Positions 23,707 to 32,581 of a stretch of 64,000 bases of DNA are shown here, one piece after another (within the stretch, counting starts at the first letter, position 1; every line of letters starts with the position of its first letter). This DNA is from an uncultured Dehalococcoidia bacterium (GTDB taxonomy: Bacteria; Chloroflexota; Dehalococcoidia; Lucifugimonadales; JAAXIE01). Both the position numbers and the translations under genes were made by a program. The notes under the pieces were generated by a model that did not search any database, was not told the DNA's origin, and was given only the letters and a program-made list of their open reading frames with translations. The DNA is taken from positions 1,240,001 to 1,304,000 of the forward strand of contig OX638353.1 of NCBI GenBank assembly GCA_951813255.1. Direction: 5' to 3'.

Positions 23707-24642
23707 ATGGCGAGCGACACCGCCAAACAGCTAAGGGTAGGGTTCATCGGATTGGGTCGGATGGGTCTGCCTATGGCCCACAACCTGCTGCGGGCTGGTT
23801 TCCCGCTTGTGGTCCACAATCGCAGCCGGGGCAGTGTGGAAGCCATGGCTTCCGAGGGCGCTGTCGCTGCTTCAGGTCCCACTGAAGTCGTCGGAAGCAG
23901 CGATATTGTGCTGACCTGCCTGCCGGATGTCCCTGCTGTGGAGCAGGTATTCCTAGGCAACGAAGGCTTGGTGGCAGCAGTGCGCCCCGGTCAACTGCTG
24001 GTGGATCACAGCACCGTCGGGCCCTCGACCTCCCAGCAGATTGCGGCCGCCATCTCGGAGAGAGGAGCTTCTTTTCTGGACGCTCCTATCAGTGGAGGCA
24101 CGGAGCGGGCTGCCGATGCCACTCTCACCATCATGGTCGGTGGAGACCGCCAAGCCTACAGCGCAGCCCTGCCAGTGCTGGAAGCCATGGCCGCCAAGGT
24201 GTCCTATGTGGGTGCCAGCGGGGCTGGCAGTGTGGTGAAGCTGGTGAACCAGCTCATGGTCGGCATCCACAGCTTGGCCGCCGCCGAAGCCTTGGTGCTG
24301 GGCGCCAAGGGCGGTGCAGACCCCGAAATGCTGGTAGAAATCATCCAGACAAGTTGGGGCCAAAGCTTCATGATGGAACGCAACGGCCCGACCATCATCC
24401 ATCGCAACTTCTCTGGGGAACGTGCCCAGGTCCGCACTATCCTCAAGGACCTCAACCTTATACAGGACTTCGCACGCACCGTTGGCGCTCCCATACCAGC
24501 AGGCGACCAGGTAACCCAAGTGTTCCAAGAGGCCACCGACAAAGGCCTAGCCGGCCACGACCTAGCCGCCATAGTAATGCTGCTGGAAAAGGCCTCGGGC
24601 TGCGTCGTTGAACAAACACGAGACACTGGGGCCAACGCCTGA
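23707..24642 (+). CDS. 3-hydroxyisobutyrate dehydrogenase-family oxidoreductase
   Basis: A 311-residue beta-hydroxyacid dehydrogenase: GFIGLGRMGLPMAHNLL (nucleotide fingerprint), DAPISGGTERA (substrate loop) and the catalytic lysine in GSVVKLVNQL. Closest named activities are 3-hydroxyisobutyrate dehydrogenase and tartronate semialdehyde reductase. It follows the class III aminotransferase by 23 nt and probably reduces or oxidises its product. It is a paralogue of the gene at 1513 but clearly diverged. Confidence 0.85.
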   Translation: MASDTAKQLRVGFIGLGRMGLPMAHNLLRAGFPLVVHNRSRGSVEAMASEGAVAASGPTEVVGSSDIVLTCLPDVPAVEQVFLGNEGLVAAVRPGQLLVDHSTVGPSTSQQIAAAISERGASFLDAPISGGTERAADATLTIMVGGDRQAYSAALPVLEAMAAKVSYVGASGAGSVVKLVNQLMVGIHSLAAAEALVLGAKGGADPEMLVEIIQTSWGQSFMMERNGPTIIHRNFSGERAQVRTILKDLNLIQDFARTVGAPIPAGDQVTQVFQEATDKGLAGHDLAAIVMLLEKASGCVVEQTRDTGANA

Positions 24643-24712
24643 CGGGGCTAGTCCAGTTTTCATTGTCCCAAGCCGACCGGAAGGACTAGAATGGAGGCAC
24701 CGGAAGGACACG

Positions 24713-25276
24713 ATGGTTGACACACCTGCGACCAAACTCACCTACGATGACTATCGCAATACCCCCGGCGATGAACGCTGGGAGCTTCTGGACGGAGAGT
24801 TGGTCATGGCGCCTTCACCAAACGTCCCGCACCAAGACATTTCCGGCAGCCTGTTCGTCCTTCTTAAGCTTTTCGTGGACCGCACGGGCTTAGGCAGGGT
24901 CTTTCACGCACCTTTGGATGTGGTTCTATCGACGACCAGTGTGGTGCAACCGGACCTTTTGTTCATCTCCAACGAACGAGACCAGATCCTCACAGAAGCA
25001 AACATCCAGGGAGCCCCCGACCTCGTGGTAGAAGTCTTATCGCCATCCACGACCAGCCGTGATTGGCGCATCAAGCTGGACCTCTACGCACAGCACGGCG
25101 TCCGAGAGTACTGGGTAGTTGACCCCGATGGTCAGAGAATCTGGGTAATGGTCGGGAACGAAGGTGCGTTAAACGAAGTGGCTAACTACGGGCGCGGTGA
25201 CATCCTTACATCCCCAACGCTGCCGGGATTCAGCGCCAACCTGGACCAAGTGTTCCCTGTCCGGGTCAGCAACTAG
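24713..25276 (+). CDS. Uma2-family (DUF820) putative endonuclease
   Basis: A 187-residue protein of the Uma2 family, a PD-(D/E)XK nuclease-like fold: TYDDYRNTPGDERWELLDGELVMAPSPNVPHQ, VVQPDLLFIS, APDLVVEVLSPSTTSRDWRIKLDLYAQHGVREYWVVDPD. The expected catalytic residues are Asp in QPDLLF, Glu in VVEVLSP and Lys in RIKLDLY. The start at 24713 follows GGAAGGA; the frame runs upstream into the preceding gene. Uma2 genes are highly multiplied in cyanobacteria and Chloroflexi and their function is unsettled. Confidence 0.85.
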   Translation: MVDTPATKLTYDDYRNTPGDERWELLDGELVMAPSPNVPHQDISGSLFVLLKLFVDRTGLGRVFHAPLDVVLSTTSVVQPDLLFISNERDQILTEANIQGAPDLVVEVLSPSTTSRDWRIKLDLYAQHGVREYWVVDPDGQRIWVMVGNEGALNEVANYGRGDILTSPTLPGFSANLDQVFPVRVSN

Positions 25277-25300
25277 CCAGGGCTCAGAGACCCATTGCCC

Positions 25301-26155
25301 CTAGGCAATCCCCTCATCCGCCAGTAGTTGGTGCAGGCGCCCCAGAAGCGCTCCGTTCTCATCCGAGGTGAACCCGTCCACTTCGTAGCGGGGCTCAGCA
25401 CTGAAACCATCTACCGACCCCAAGTCGATAGTCTGCCGCAACACTTCCGCCTCCTGCTCAAGGCTGGGAAGCAGGTTCCGTCCAGCCAGCTTCGACAAAG
25501 AGGCCGCCAACCCGTACCCACCCCAGTTAGAGACGCTGGTTATGATGAGCTTACTGGTCCTAGTGGCAGCAGGGTTATCCGGCAAAGTCTCCACACCCGG
25601 GATTTCCTTGATCAGGTTGCCCATCCCGATTTCATTCCCACCATCGCCGATGCCCACCGTAGCCGGGTGGTCTGTGAACAGGTGGTCCACCCGCGCATTC
25701 CATTGACTGATGTCCCGCCCGCGCATATTCAGGTACGCCCCATCCGCCGTCAGTGAGCACCTCTCAATGGCAATGACGACACCCGGATTGATGCGTCCCA
25801 GCAGTTGCGAGGCGTACTCCTTGCTCGCCTGATCGTCGGTGATCGGAAAGTCAACGACCTCAGCCTCATCACCCACCAACCCCTTCATCACGGAATAGGT
25901 CACTTTGTCCGTGACGTAGACGACCGAGCGCCCCATAGCCTGAATGGCCCGGCCTATAGCCAACGCTCCGGGAGGGCCGTCGGTCTCCGGCAGTTCGGCC
26001 CCCATTATGTAGAAGCCGGTCACTATCAGTGCCGGGCCTGATGTCCCCGCGATCAGCCTTGCAGCGTCATCGCAAAAATCAGCCTGCAAATAGGGGCGGA
26101 GGTGGGTTACCCCGCGCTTGTCATGGTCCAGAATTATGTCTTCAACGGTCGTCAT
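25301..26155 (-). CDS. D-glutamate cyclase-like protein (DUF4392)
   Basis: A 284-residue DUF4392 protein: AGTSGPALIVTGFYIMG, ETDGPPGALAIGRAIQAMGRSVVYVTD, and IGDGGNEIGMGNL, the glycine-rich family signature. In animals DUF4392 is the C-terminal half of mitochondrial DGLUCY, which converts D-glutamate to 5-oxo-D-proline. The DUF1445 gene upstream on the same strand matches the N-terminal half of that protein, so the two bacterial genes probably work together. The 56-nt gap suggests one transcript. Activity in this organism is inferred, not shown. Confidence 0.8.
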   Translation of the reverse strand: MTTVEDIILDHDKRGVTHLRPYLQADFCDDAARLIAGTSGPALIVTGFYIMGAELPETDGPPGALAIGRAIQAMGRSVVYVTDKVTYSVMKGLVGDEAEVVDFPITDDQASKEYASQLLGRINPGVVIAIERCSLTADGAYLNMRGRDISQWNARVDHLFTDHPATVGIGDGGNEIGMGNLIKEIPGVETLPDNPAATRTSKLIITSVSNWGGYGLAASLSKLAGRNLLPSLEQEAEVLRQTIDLGSVDGFSAEPRYEVDGFTSDENGALLGRLHQLLADEGIA

Positions 26156-26211
26156 TTTGGCCCCCCAAAGTGGATTCGTAATTTACCTGTCGACTTGGAA
26201 CGCCGTCGCTC

Positions 26212-27006
26212 CTAAAGAACCGCAATATCCTCATCTCGCACATCCGAGATAAACATGCGCCCCGGCACATGCCCGATGAGAAGCGAGGGCTTGGACTTCA
26301 TTGCAACTGCCTGAGGAGTCACACCACAGGCCCAGAAGATGGGTACCTCGTCCTCGCGGATCTCCACGGCATCCCCGAAATCGGGTGCGTTGATGTCCTT
26401 GATCCCTATGGCTTGCGGGTCTCCGATATGTACCGGTGCGCCGTGGCCTGTAGGGAATCTGGTAGTGACCTGCACCGCTCGGACCACTTGGGTTCGGTGT
26501 ACCGGCCGCATGCTGACTACCGTAGGGCCGCTGAAGGGCCCCGCTGGCACTGTCTCCAGGTTGGTTATGTACATGGCCACATTCTTGCCATTGTCCACAT
26601 GCCTCAGCGGTATGCCAGCGTGAATAAGTGCAGACTCGAATGTGTAGCTGCACCCCAACAGGAAGGACACCAAATCATCGCGCCACACATCGTTCAAGTC
26701 CGTGATATCTTCCGCCGGCTCACCATCAAGGTACACACGGTAACCGGGAATATCAGTGCGTATATCCGCGCCGGGGGCCACCAGTCGGGGCTCCACTTGT
26801 CCTGGTTCAATTACCTCCAGCAGTGGGCAGGGCTTCGGGTTGCGCTGGCAGAAGAGCAGGAAGTCGAAAGCTAGCTCCCGCGGAAGAATGGCCAGATTGG
26901 CCTGCACATAACCCGGCGCGACCATGGCAGTGACACCCCTCCATTCGCCGGAGCGGACCATGGACCGCACATCGCGAGGAAGCGGGGGAAGGGTTCGGGT
27001 GCTCAT
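26212..27006 (-). CDS. DUF1445 protein (putative hydro-lyase, YcsI-like)
   Basis: A 264-residue DUF1445 protein: VRSMVRSGEWRGVTAMVAPGYVQANLAILP, VSFLLGCSYTFESALIHAGIP, GPTVVSMRP, IGDPQAIGIKDINAPDFGD and VPIFWACGVTPQAVAM. These blocks are conserved throughout the family, annotated as hydro-lyase on thin evidence. It is transcribed directly upstream of the DUF4392 gene; in vertebrate DGLUCY the two domains are fused in the same order. A role in D-glutamate or pyroglutamate metabolism is the best inference. Ribosome site GGAGAC lies before the ATG at 27006. Confidence 0.82.
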   Translation of the reverse strand: MSTRTLPPLPRDVRSMVRSGEWRGVTAMVAPGYVQANLAILPRELAFDFLLFCQRNPKPCPLLEVIEPGQVEPRLVAPGADIRTDIPGYRVYLDGEPAEDITDLNDVWRDDLVSFLLGCSYTFESALIHAGIPLRHVDNGKNVAMYITNLETVPAGPFSGPTVVSMRPVHRTQVVRAVQVTTRFPTGHGAPVHIGDPQAIGIKDINAPDFGDAVEIREDEVPIFWACGVTPQAVAMKSKPSLLIGHVPGRMFISDVRDEDIAVL

Positions 27007-27173
27007 GGGAAAGTCTCCATCCTAGTAGGGGTTTGGCTCGGACAACTCTACATGCAAGAGGGCGCCACTACTACGAGATTTTCACGATGATATCGGCAGC
27101 GCACCTGCAACGTCAACGGCCCCCCCGCAGCCTCACAGGGAGCCAGAGACGGTTTTGGAGAGCCACACAATCG

Positions 27174-27202
27174 TTGACGCCACTTTTGACTCTGCCTATA
27201 AT
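27174..27202 (+). promoter_or_regulatory. Strong promoter of rpsU
   Basis: TTGACG (27174-27179), 17-bp spacer, then the perfect -10 TATAAT (27197-27202). Transcription would start near 27209, about 35 nt before the rpsU start codon, as expected for a highly expressed ribosomal gene. Confidence 0.75.
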
Positions 27203-27243
27203 CCGTTTAGATTCGTGCCAACCCCATGTATAGGGAGGCCCAG

Positions 27244-27426
27244 TTGACTGAAGTACGTCTGGCCGAAGGGGAGACTTTCGACAGCCTCCTTAGGCGTTTC
27301 AACAAGCGGGTGCAGACCGACGGTATACTCTCCGAGATTCGACGCCGCCAGCACTTCGAGCCTCCCACAGTGAGGCGCAAGAAGAAGGAAGCTGCCAAGC
27401 GTCGCAAGAGTATGCGCAACAGCTAG
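27244..27426 (+). CDS. rpsU: Ribosomal protein bS21
   Basis: A 60-residue bS21 of the small subunit: TEVRLAEGETFDSLLRRFNKRVQTDGILSEIRRRQHFEPP then a Lys/Arg-rich tail (RRKKKEAAKRRK). The TTG at 27244 is the start because AGGGAGG (27231-27237) lies 6 nt upstream; the in-frame ATG at 27226 comes before that ribosome site. bS21 helps in translation initiation. The yqeY-like gene follows 31 nt later, an arrangement (rpsU-yqeY) found in many bacteria. Confidence 0.92.
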   Translation: MTEVRLAEGETFDSLLRRFNKRVQTDGILSEIRRRQHFEPPTVRRKKKEAAKRRKSMRNS

Positions 27427-27457
27427 CCTCTCGACACACTGCACCTTTCCCAATCCC

Positions 27458-27913
27458 ATGCCACTCAAAGAACAACTCGTGGCCGACCTCAAGGTCGCCC
27501 TGCAAGAGAAGGACGCCTCCCGCGCCCTTGTCATCCGCTATCTGCGCAACGCCATCCAGTACCGTGAAAAAGATCTCGGCACCGAGTTGGACGAAGCAGC
27601 CGTAATGGAGATATTGGCCCGCCAAGTGCGAGAGCGCCGCGATAGCATCTCGGCTTTTGAGGCCGGCCAGCGCCATGACTTGGTGGAGAAAGAGCGGGCC
27701 GAACTCGCAATACTCGAAGCCTATATGCCCGAACAGCTCTCCCAGGAAGACATCCTCGAATTGGTCAAGCAAGTCGTCTCCGAGGTCGGTGCAACCAGCA
27801 TCCGCGACAAGGGGAAAGTCATGGGCAAGCTGATGCCACAGATTCGCGGCAAAGGCGACGGTAACGTCGCCAACGACTTGGTCACCCAGCTACTCTCGGG
27901 TGACTCCCAATAG
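27458..27913 (+). CDS. GatB/YqeY-domain protein
   Basis: A 151-residue YqeY-family protein: LKEQLVADLKVALQEKDASRALVIRYLRNAIQYREKD, EERRDSISAFEAG-like helix, AILEAYMPEQLSQEDI, and VMGKLMPQIRGKGDGNVANDLVTQLL. It is the helical tail domain of GatB on its own, thought to bind tRNA. It is co-directional with rpsU and purQ. Codon use and length are normal for the family. Physiological role remains uncertain. Confidence 0.9.
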   Translation: MPLKEQLVADLKVALQEKDASRALVIRYLRNAIQYREKDLGTELDEAAVMEILARQVRERRDSISAFEAGQRHDLVEKERAELAILEAYMPEQLSQEDILELVKQVVSEVGATSIRDKGKVMGKLMPQIRGKGDGNVANDLVTQLLSGDSQ

Positions 27914-27957
27914 ACAACTCCTCCCCAACTCTCCAAGCCCCCCAGGCTACCCACACC

Positions 27958-28656
27958 ATGCGGTTTGGCATCCTCGTCTTTCCTGGCACCTGGAGCGACA
28001 CTGACTGCCACCACGCCTTGGGCCACGTCCTGGGACACCACGTCGAGTACGTCTGGCACAAAGAGTCGTCCGACCTCCGCTCGCGATTCGATTGCCTCAT
28101 AGTCCCCGGAGGCTTCTCCTATGGTGACTACCTGCGGGCCGGTGCACTGGCCCGCCTCTCCCCAGCAATGAAGCCGTTACACGAATACGCGGAGTCAGGG
28201 CGTCCCGTGATGGGCATCTGCAACGGCTTCCAGATACTTTGCGAGGCCGGCCTGCTTCCGGGAATCCTTATGCGCAACCACCACTTGGGCTACCGCTGCC
28301 AATGGACCAACCTGCGCGTGGAGGGAAGCACCCCATTCACCCGAGACCTGTCCGTTGGCCATGTCTTGCACATACCCGTATCCCACGGCGAGGGCAACTA
28401 CTTTGCCGATGATGAAACCCTGCAGAGGATTGAGGCCAACGGACAAGTCGCATTTCGCTACTGTACCGCGGACGGAACTACCACGGTTGACGCCAACCCC
28501 AACGGCTCCGTCGCCAACATCGCTGGCGTGACCAACGCTGAGGGTAACGTACTCGGAATGATGCCCCACCCAGAGCGAGCCTGCGAGGAACTCATTGGAG
28601 GGACCGACGGCGCGTCTCTGTTCCAAGCCCTAGTCCGTGGATTCACGGCCCGATAG
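27958..28656 (+). CDS. purQ: Phosphoribosylformylglycinamidine synthase subunit PurQ
   Basis: A 232-residue class I glutamine amidotransferase that supplies ammonia to PurL in step four of purine synthesis. The nucleophile is Cys88 in GICNGFQILCEAGLLPG, and the His/Glu pair is in MMPHPERAC. FPGTWSDTDCHHAL and PGGFSYGDYLRAGA are PurQ signatures. It starts right after the yqeY-like gene. A transporter gene intervenes before purL, and purS, needed to join PurQ to a short PurL, is not in the window. Confidence 0.93.
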   Translation: MRFGILVFPGTWSDTDCHHALGHVLGHHVEYVWHKESSDLRSRFDCLIVPGGFSYGDYLRAGALARLSPAMKPLHEYAESGRPVMGICNGFQILCEAGLLPGILMRNHHLGYRCQWTNLRVEGSTPFTRDLSVGHVLHIPVSHGEGNYFADDETLQRIEANGQVAFRYCTADGTTTVDANPNGSVANIAGVTNAEGNVLGMMPHPERACEELIGGTDGASLFQALVRGFTAR

Positions 28657-29697
28657 ATGGAAGGCGTCGCATTCGCCCTGCTGGCCGCTGTCGGTTTCGC
28701 CTCTTCCGCTATTTTCACTCGTCTAGCCGGCCGCGGAATCGGCGTGCCCACAGGGACCGCCCTATCAGTCATCGCCAGCTTGGCCCTCGCCCTCATACCT
28801 GCCCTCCTGCTTGACCTGTCCGCCTTTGCCAGAATTTCCATCGCGGGTTTCCTATGGATTGTCCTGCTCGCCTTCATCAACTACCCCCTAGCCCGCATGC
28901 TCAACTTCTTCGCCATATCCAGAATAGGTGCAGCCCGGGCCTCACCCCTCTTCTCCTCATCTCCCCTCTGGGCCACCCTGCTCGCTATCATATTTCTTGG
29001 AGAACGCCCCCACTGGGTCGTCGTCATAGGCACCCTCTGTATCGTAGCCGGTGCCATCATCATCGTGGCCGAAAGGCGCGAACGCACATCAATCCCTACC
29101 ACGCCCGCAGAAACCCGTAGGTGAGCGGACCCGTTTCATGAAAACGATGCCCGTGACGACAACCACCTCAAGGATTCTCGTTCGATGGGCTTGAGAACAT
29201 CGGTGGCCCTCAGAGTACGACGTGGCGTGCGTCTCTCCCATGCCGTGGCCGCCGGTGCAACTATTGGTTATGCGTGCGGGCTGGTATCCGGAGTCTTCTA
29301 CGGCCTTTGGAACGTCATAGCAAAGTACTCTGTTAGCGGCTTCGGCATCCCTCCCTTCGTTTTCGCTACTCTGGCTTTCGCTTTCGGTACCGTAATGTTC
29401 CTGCCCCTCGTCGGACGCACCCTCCCCAAAACCGTAATGACTGCGCGTCGCAGCGCCACATACTTTCTGCTATCCGGTGTAGCATCAGGCTCTGCTATCA
29501 TACTTATGGCTTTCGCCTTGGAGCGTGGTGACGTGGTGATCATCAGTCCCACCGTATCCATCAGCCCCCTCATCACCCTGGTCATAGCTTGGGTTTTCCT
29601 GCGCCAAATCGAAAGAATTACCCTGCCATTGGTGATTGGGGCTCTACTCGTGGTGGGAGGGGTAGTACTGGTTGCACTGGGCGATACCCTCAAGTAG
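28657..29697 (+). pseudogene. EamA-family transporter interrupted by one in-frame TGA
   Basis: Two EamA domains (10-TM drug/metabolite transporter plan) lie in a single reading frame, broken only by TGA at 29122-29124. The first part (28657-29121, 155 residues) has about five helices ending at AERRERTSIPTTPAETRR. The second (open to 29697) gives the remaining helices (SGVFYGLWNVIAKYSVSGFG, ISPTVSISPLITLVIAWVFL). The stop falls in the hydrophilic linker, with an ATG at 29185 that could restart the second domain. It could be a recent nonsense mutation, a sequencing error, or a functional split transporter. ATG 28657 abuts the purQ stop. Confidence 0.75.
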
Positions 29698-29732
29698 CCC
29701 CGTATTTGTCTATCTCTGCCGTGGGAGAGCCG

Positions 29733-31946
29733 ATGCCCGTCGACAAAGAATTACTCGACCAGATCGCTCTTAAGGAGTCCGAGTACGATCTCATCGTGCG
29801 CCGGCTCGGTCGCGAGCCTACCACCGTGGAGTTGGGCATGTTCGGAGCCCTCTGGAGCGAACACTGCGCCTACAAACACTCCCGGCCCCTGCTGAAACAC
29901 TTCCCAACCACCTCGCCAAGAGTGCTCCTCACCCCTGGCGAGGAAAACGCAGGCGCCGTGGACATCGGCGACGGTCTGGCAGTGGTATTCAAAATGGAGT
30001 CCCACAACCATCCTTCAGCCATCGAACCCTTCCAAGGGGCGGCTACCGGCGTGGGCGGCATCGTTCGCGATATCCTGGCGTTGGGCGCAAGACCCATAGC
30101 CCTCCTCAACTCGCTGCGCTTCGGTCCATTGGATGACCCCCACAACCGCTTCCTGTTCAATGGCGTGATATCCGGCATCTCATGGTACGGCAACTGCATT
30201 GGCGTACCCGATGTCGGCGGGGAGATTCGCTTCTCCCCATCCTACTCCCAGAACCCCTTGGTCAACGCCATGTGCGTCGGCTTGGTCCGCAGCGACAGCA
30301 TCATCAAGGCATCCACTGGACGTCCCGGAGACCTGCTGATGCTGGTGGGTGCCGAGACCGGCCGCGATGGCATACACGGAGCATCAGGGCTGGCTTCCCG
30401 TACATTCGAGACGGACGAGGAAATGCGCCCCACCGTGCAGGTGGCCGACCCCTTCACTGGCAAGCGTCTCATAGAAGCCTGCCTCCAAGCAGCCGCTACA
30501 GGCCACCTGTCGGGTATGCAGGACTTGGGCGCTGCTGGACTCACCAGCGCCATCGTCGAGTCAGCTTTCAAGAGTGGCGCAAGCTTCCAGTTGGACTTGG
30601 ACCAGGTGCCTCAGCGCGAAGATGGCATGGCTGCCTACGAAATCATGCTGTCCGAGTCCCAGGAACGCATGCTGTTCCTCGCCAACCCCGCCAACAGGGG
30701 GCAATTGGAAGCCCTTTGCCGTGAGTGGGACCTTCCCTGCACCCAGATCGGCCACATTTCCGAGTCAACCGAAGCTCGCGTGCTCAAGGATGCCCAAGCC
30801 GTCGCAAACCTGCCTGTGCTCCCCCTCACCGATCCTCCCGCCTACCGCACCAAGGGCGCGACACGAGGCGACGCTCTCCCCAAGAACCCTGAACGCCCTT
30901 CCAACACGCTGACGAGTCCTAAGGATGCACTCCTTGCCCTGCTGGCGTCCCCCGACATCGCCAGCAAGGCAGCCGTCTATCGCCAGTACGACCATCAAGT
31001 GCAGACCAACACCGTCATCAGCCCAGGTGGGGACGCGGCCCTGCTGCGCATCAAGGAAACCGGCAAAGGCATCGCCCTGTGCGCCGACGGAAACGGGCGC
31101 TATTGCCAGCTCGCCCCCTACGTTGGAGGCGCCATCGCAGTGGCAGAGGCCTGTCGCAACCTGTCCTGCATAGGCGCCACCCCCCTAGCCATCACCAATT
31201 GCCTCAATTTCGGCAATCCCGAGCGCCCTGACATCTACTATCAGCTCGAATGGTGCATTCGCGGCATGGCCCGCGCTTGTCAGGTGCTCAACGTCCCTGT
31301 GGTCAGCGGAAACGTCAGCCTGTACAACGAGACCCGGGGTGGCGCCATCTACCCCACCCCAGTGATAGGCGCCTTGGGCCTGCTGGAAGACGTCACACGC
31401 CACGTCACCCACGAGTTCAAGCAGGAAGGCCACGTGATTGCACTGCTGGGCTCCGGTAGACTCTCCACCAACGACTCCGCCTTCGCAGGCAGCGAATACG
31501 CCAGCGTCCTCGGCTGGGACGCACCCGGCAAGCCACGCATAGACTTGGCACTCGAAGCGAGGGTGCAGGGCCTCGCCCGCAGCGCCATAGAAAAGGGCCT
31601 TCTGGCCTCCGCCCACGACTGTTCCGACGGCGGACTTGCAGTCGCCCTAGCCGAGTGCTGCATCCCGCGGGGCATCGGCTTCCGGGCAAGCTTCAGACTC
31701 CCGGCGCGCTGGGAAGCAGCCCTTTTCGGCGAGCAGCAATCCCGAATAATCGTTTCGGTGCCCCCCCACCAAGTCGAGCATCTGAGGAGCCTAGCGGCTG
31801 ACCACAGGGTGCCAATGATCTTGCTGGGCATCGCCGGCGGGGACACCTTCACGGTGGGCGGGGATATTGTCCTCTCCCTGTCGGAAATAGACGACGCCTG
31901 GTCCAACAGCCTGGAGCGAGCCTTGGACGGCACAGCTGGCCAGTAA
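29733..31946 (+). CDS. purL: Phosphoribosylformylglycinamidine synthase subunit PurL
   Basis: A 737-residue small-type PurL, the ATP-dependent synthetase that makes FGAM using ammonia from PurQ. Signatures: ALWSEHCAYKHSRPLL, FKMESHNHPSAIEPFQGAATGVGGI, GISWYGNCIGVPDVGGE, DLGAAGLTSAIVES and, near the C-terminus, SAHDCSDGGLAVALAE. The ATG at 29733 follows GGGAGAG; the upstream frame overlaps the preceding gene. It needs PurQ and PurS; PurS is not seen nearby. Confidence 0.95.
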   Translation: MPVDKELLDQIALKESEYDLIVRRLGREPTTVELGMFGALWSEHCAYKHSRPLLKHFPTTSPRVLLTPGEENAGAVDIGDGLAVVFKMESHNHPSAIEPFQGAATGVGGIVRDILALGARPIALLNSLRFGPLDDPHNRFLFNGVISGISWYGNCIGVPDVGGEIRFSPSYSQNPLVNAMCVGLVRSDSIIKASTGRPGDLLMLVGAETGRDGIHGASGLASRTFETDEEMRPTVQVADPFTGKRLIEACLQAAATGHLSGMQDLGAAGLTSAIVESAFKSGASFQLDLDQVPQREDGMAAYEIMLSESQERMLFLANPANRGQLEALCREWDLPCTQIGHISESTEARVLKDAQAVANLPVLPLTDPPAYRTKGATRGDALPKNPERPSNTLTSPKDALLALLASPDIASKAAVYRQYDHQVQTNTVISPGGDAALLRIKETGKGIALCADGNGRYCQLAPYVGGAIAVAEACRNLSCIGATPLAITNCLNFGNPERPDIYYQLEWCIRGMARACQVLNVPVVSGNVSLYNETRGGAIYPTPVIGALGLLEDVTRHVTHEFKQEGHVIALLGSGRLSTNDSAFAGSEYASVLGWDAPGKPRIDLALEARVQGLARSAIEKGLLASAHDCSDGGLAVALAECCIPRGIGFRASFRLPARWEAALFGEQQSRIIVSVPPHQVEHLRSLAADHRVPMILLGIAGGDTFTVGGDIVLSLSEIDDAWSNSLERALDGTAGQ

Positions 31947-32039
31947 CTCTCCAGCTTGACGAACAGGCCGACGAAAGCTTACCTTGGATAGCAATCTGAG
32001 CGGCTATATGCCGCCAAAAGCACTGGAGTGGGTCTGATC

Positions 32040-32489
32040 ATGGATGTCATCTTCCTTCAAGACGTGCCCAACGTAGCTAACGCTGGCGACCGGCGCCGCG
32101 TTAAGGACGGCTTCGCCCGCAATTACCTGATTCCCAAGCAACTGGCTGCCTTGGCCACCCCCGAGATGCTCAAGAGGACCGAGCGCATCAAGTTAGCTGG
32201 CCAGGAGCGCAGAGTCCGGGAGACCGGAAAGCTCGAAGAGCTCGCCTCCCACCTCGAAGGTCTTGCAGTAACCGTCACTGGACGCGTCGCCCCCACAGGC
32301 CTCTTCTACGGCGCCATCTCCCAAACCCAGATCGCCAGCGCTCTCACCGAGGCCACCGGACGCGACATTGACCGCAAGATCGTTGAGGTACTGGACCCCA
32401 TCCGCGAGCCGGGTGAGTTCGAGATCGTCCTCAACTTGGGCCCCGAGATCGCCGCCAACATCTTCATCGTCGCCGAGGCCGAAGAGTAG
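32040..32489 (+). CDS. rplI: Ribosomal protein bL9
   Basis: A 149-residue large-subunit protein with two domains joined by a long helix: MDVIFLQDVPNVANAGDRRRVKDGFARNYLIPKQLA (rRNA-binding N-domain), helix KRTERIKLAGQERRVRE, and C-domain TGLFYGAISQTQIASAL. The ATG at 32040 is chosen because bL9 always begins at this point; a GTG at 32028 would add four residues. It precedes dnaB, a widely conserved order, but the usual rpsF, ssb and rpsR genes are missing upstream. Confidence 0.95.
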   Translation: MDVIFLQDVPNVANAGDRRRVKDGFARNYLIPKQLAALATPEMLKRTERIKLAGQERRVRETGKLEELASHLEGLAVTVTGRVAPTGLFYGAISQTQIASALTEATGRDIDRKIVEVLDPIREPGEFEIVLNLGPEIAANIFIVAEAEE

Positions 32490-32523
32490 TTTTCAGCCCT
32501 TCCTCTACCGCGACATTTTTCCG

Positions 32524-32571
32524 TTGACACGCGGAGCGACCGACCGCTAGTCTCAACATATCATTATGTTG
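32524..32571 (+). promoter_or_regulatory. dnaB promoter with downstream inverted repeat
   Basis: TTGACA (32524-32529), 18-bp spacer, TAGTCT (32548-32553). Directly after it lies the inverted repeat CAACATA-TCAT-TATGTTG (32554-32571), placed at and after the expected transcription start. It could be an operator or a leader hairpin just before the TTG start of dnaB. Confidence 0.55.
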
Positions 32572-32581
32572 GGTCGGTAGG

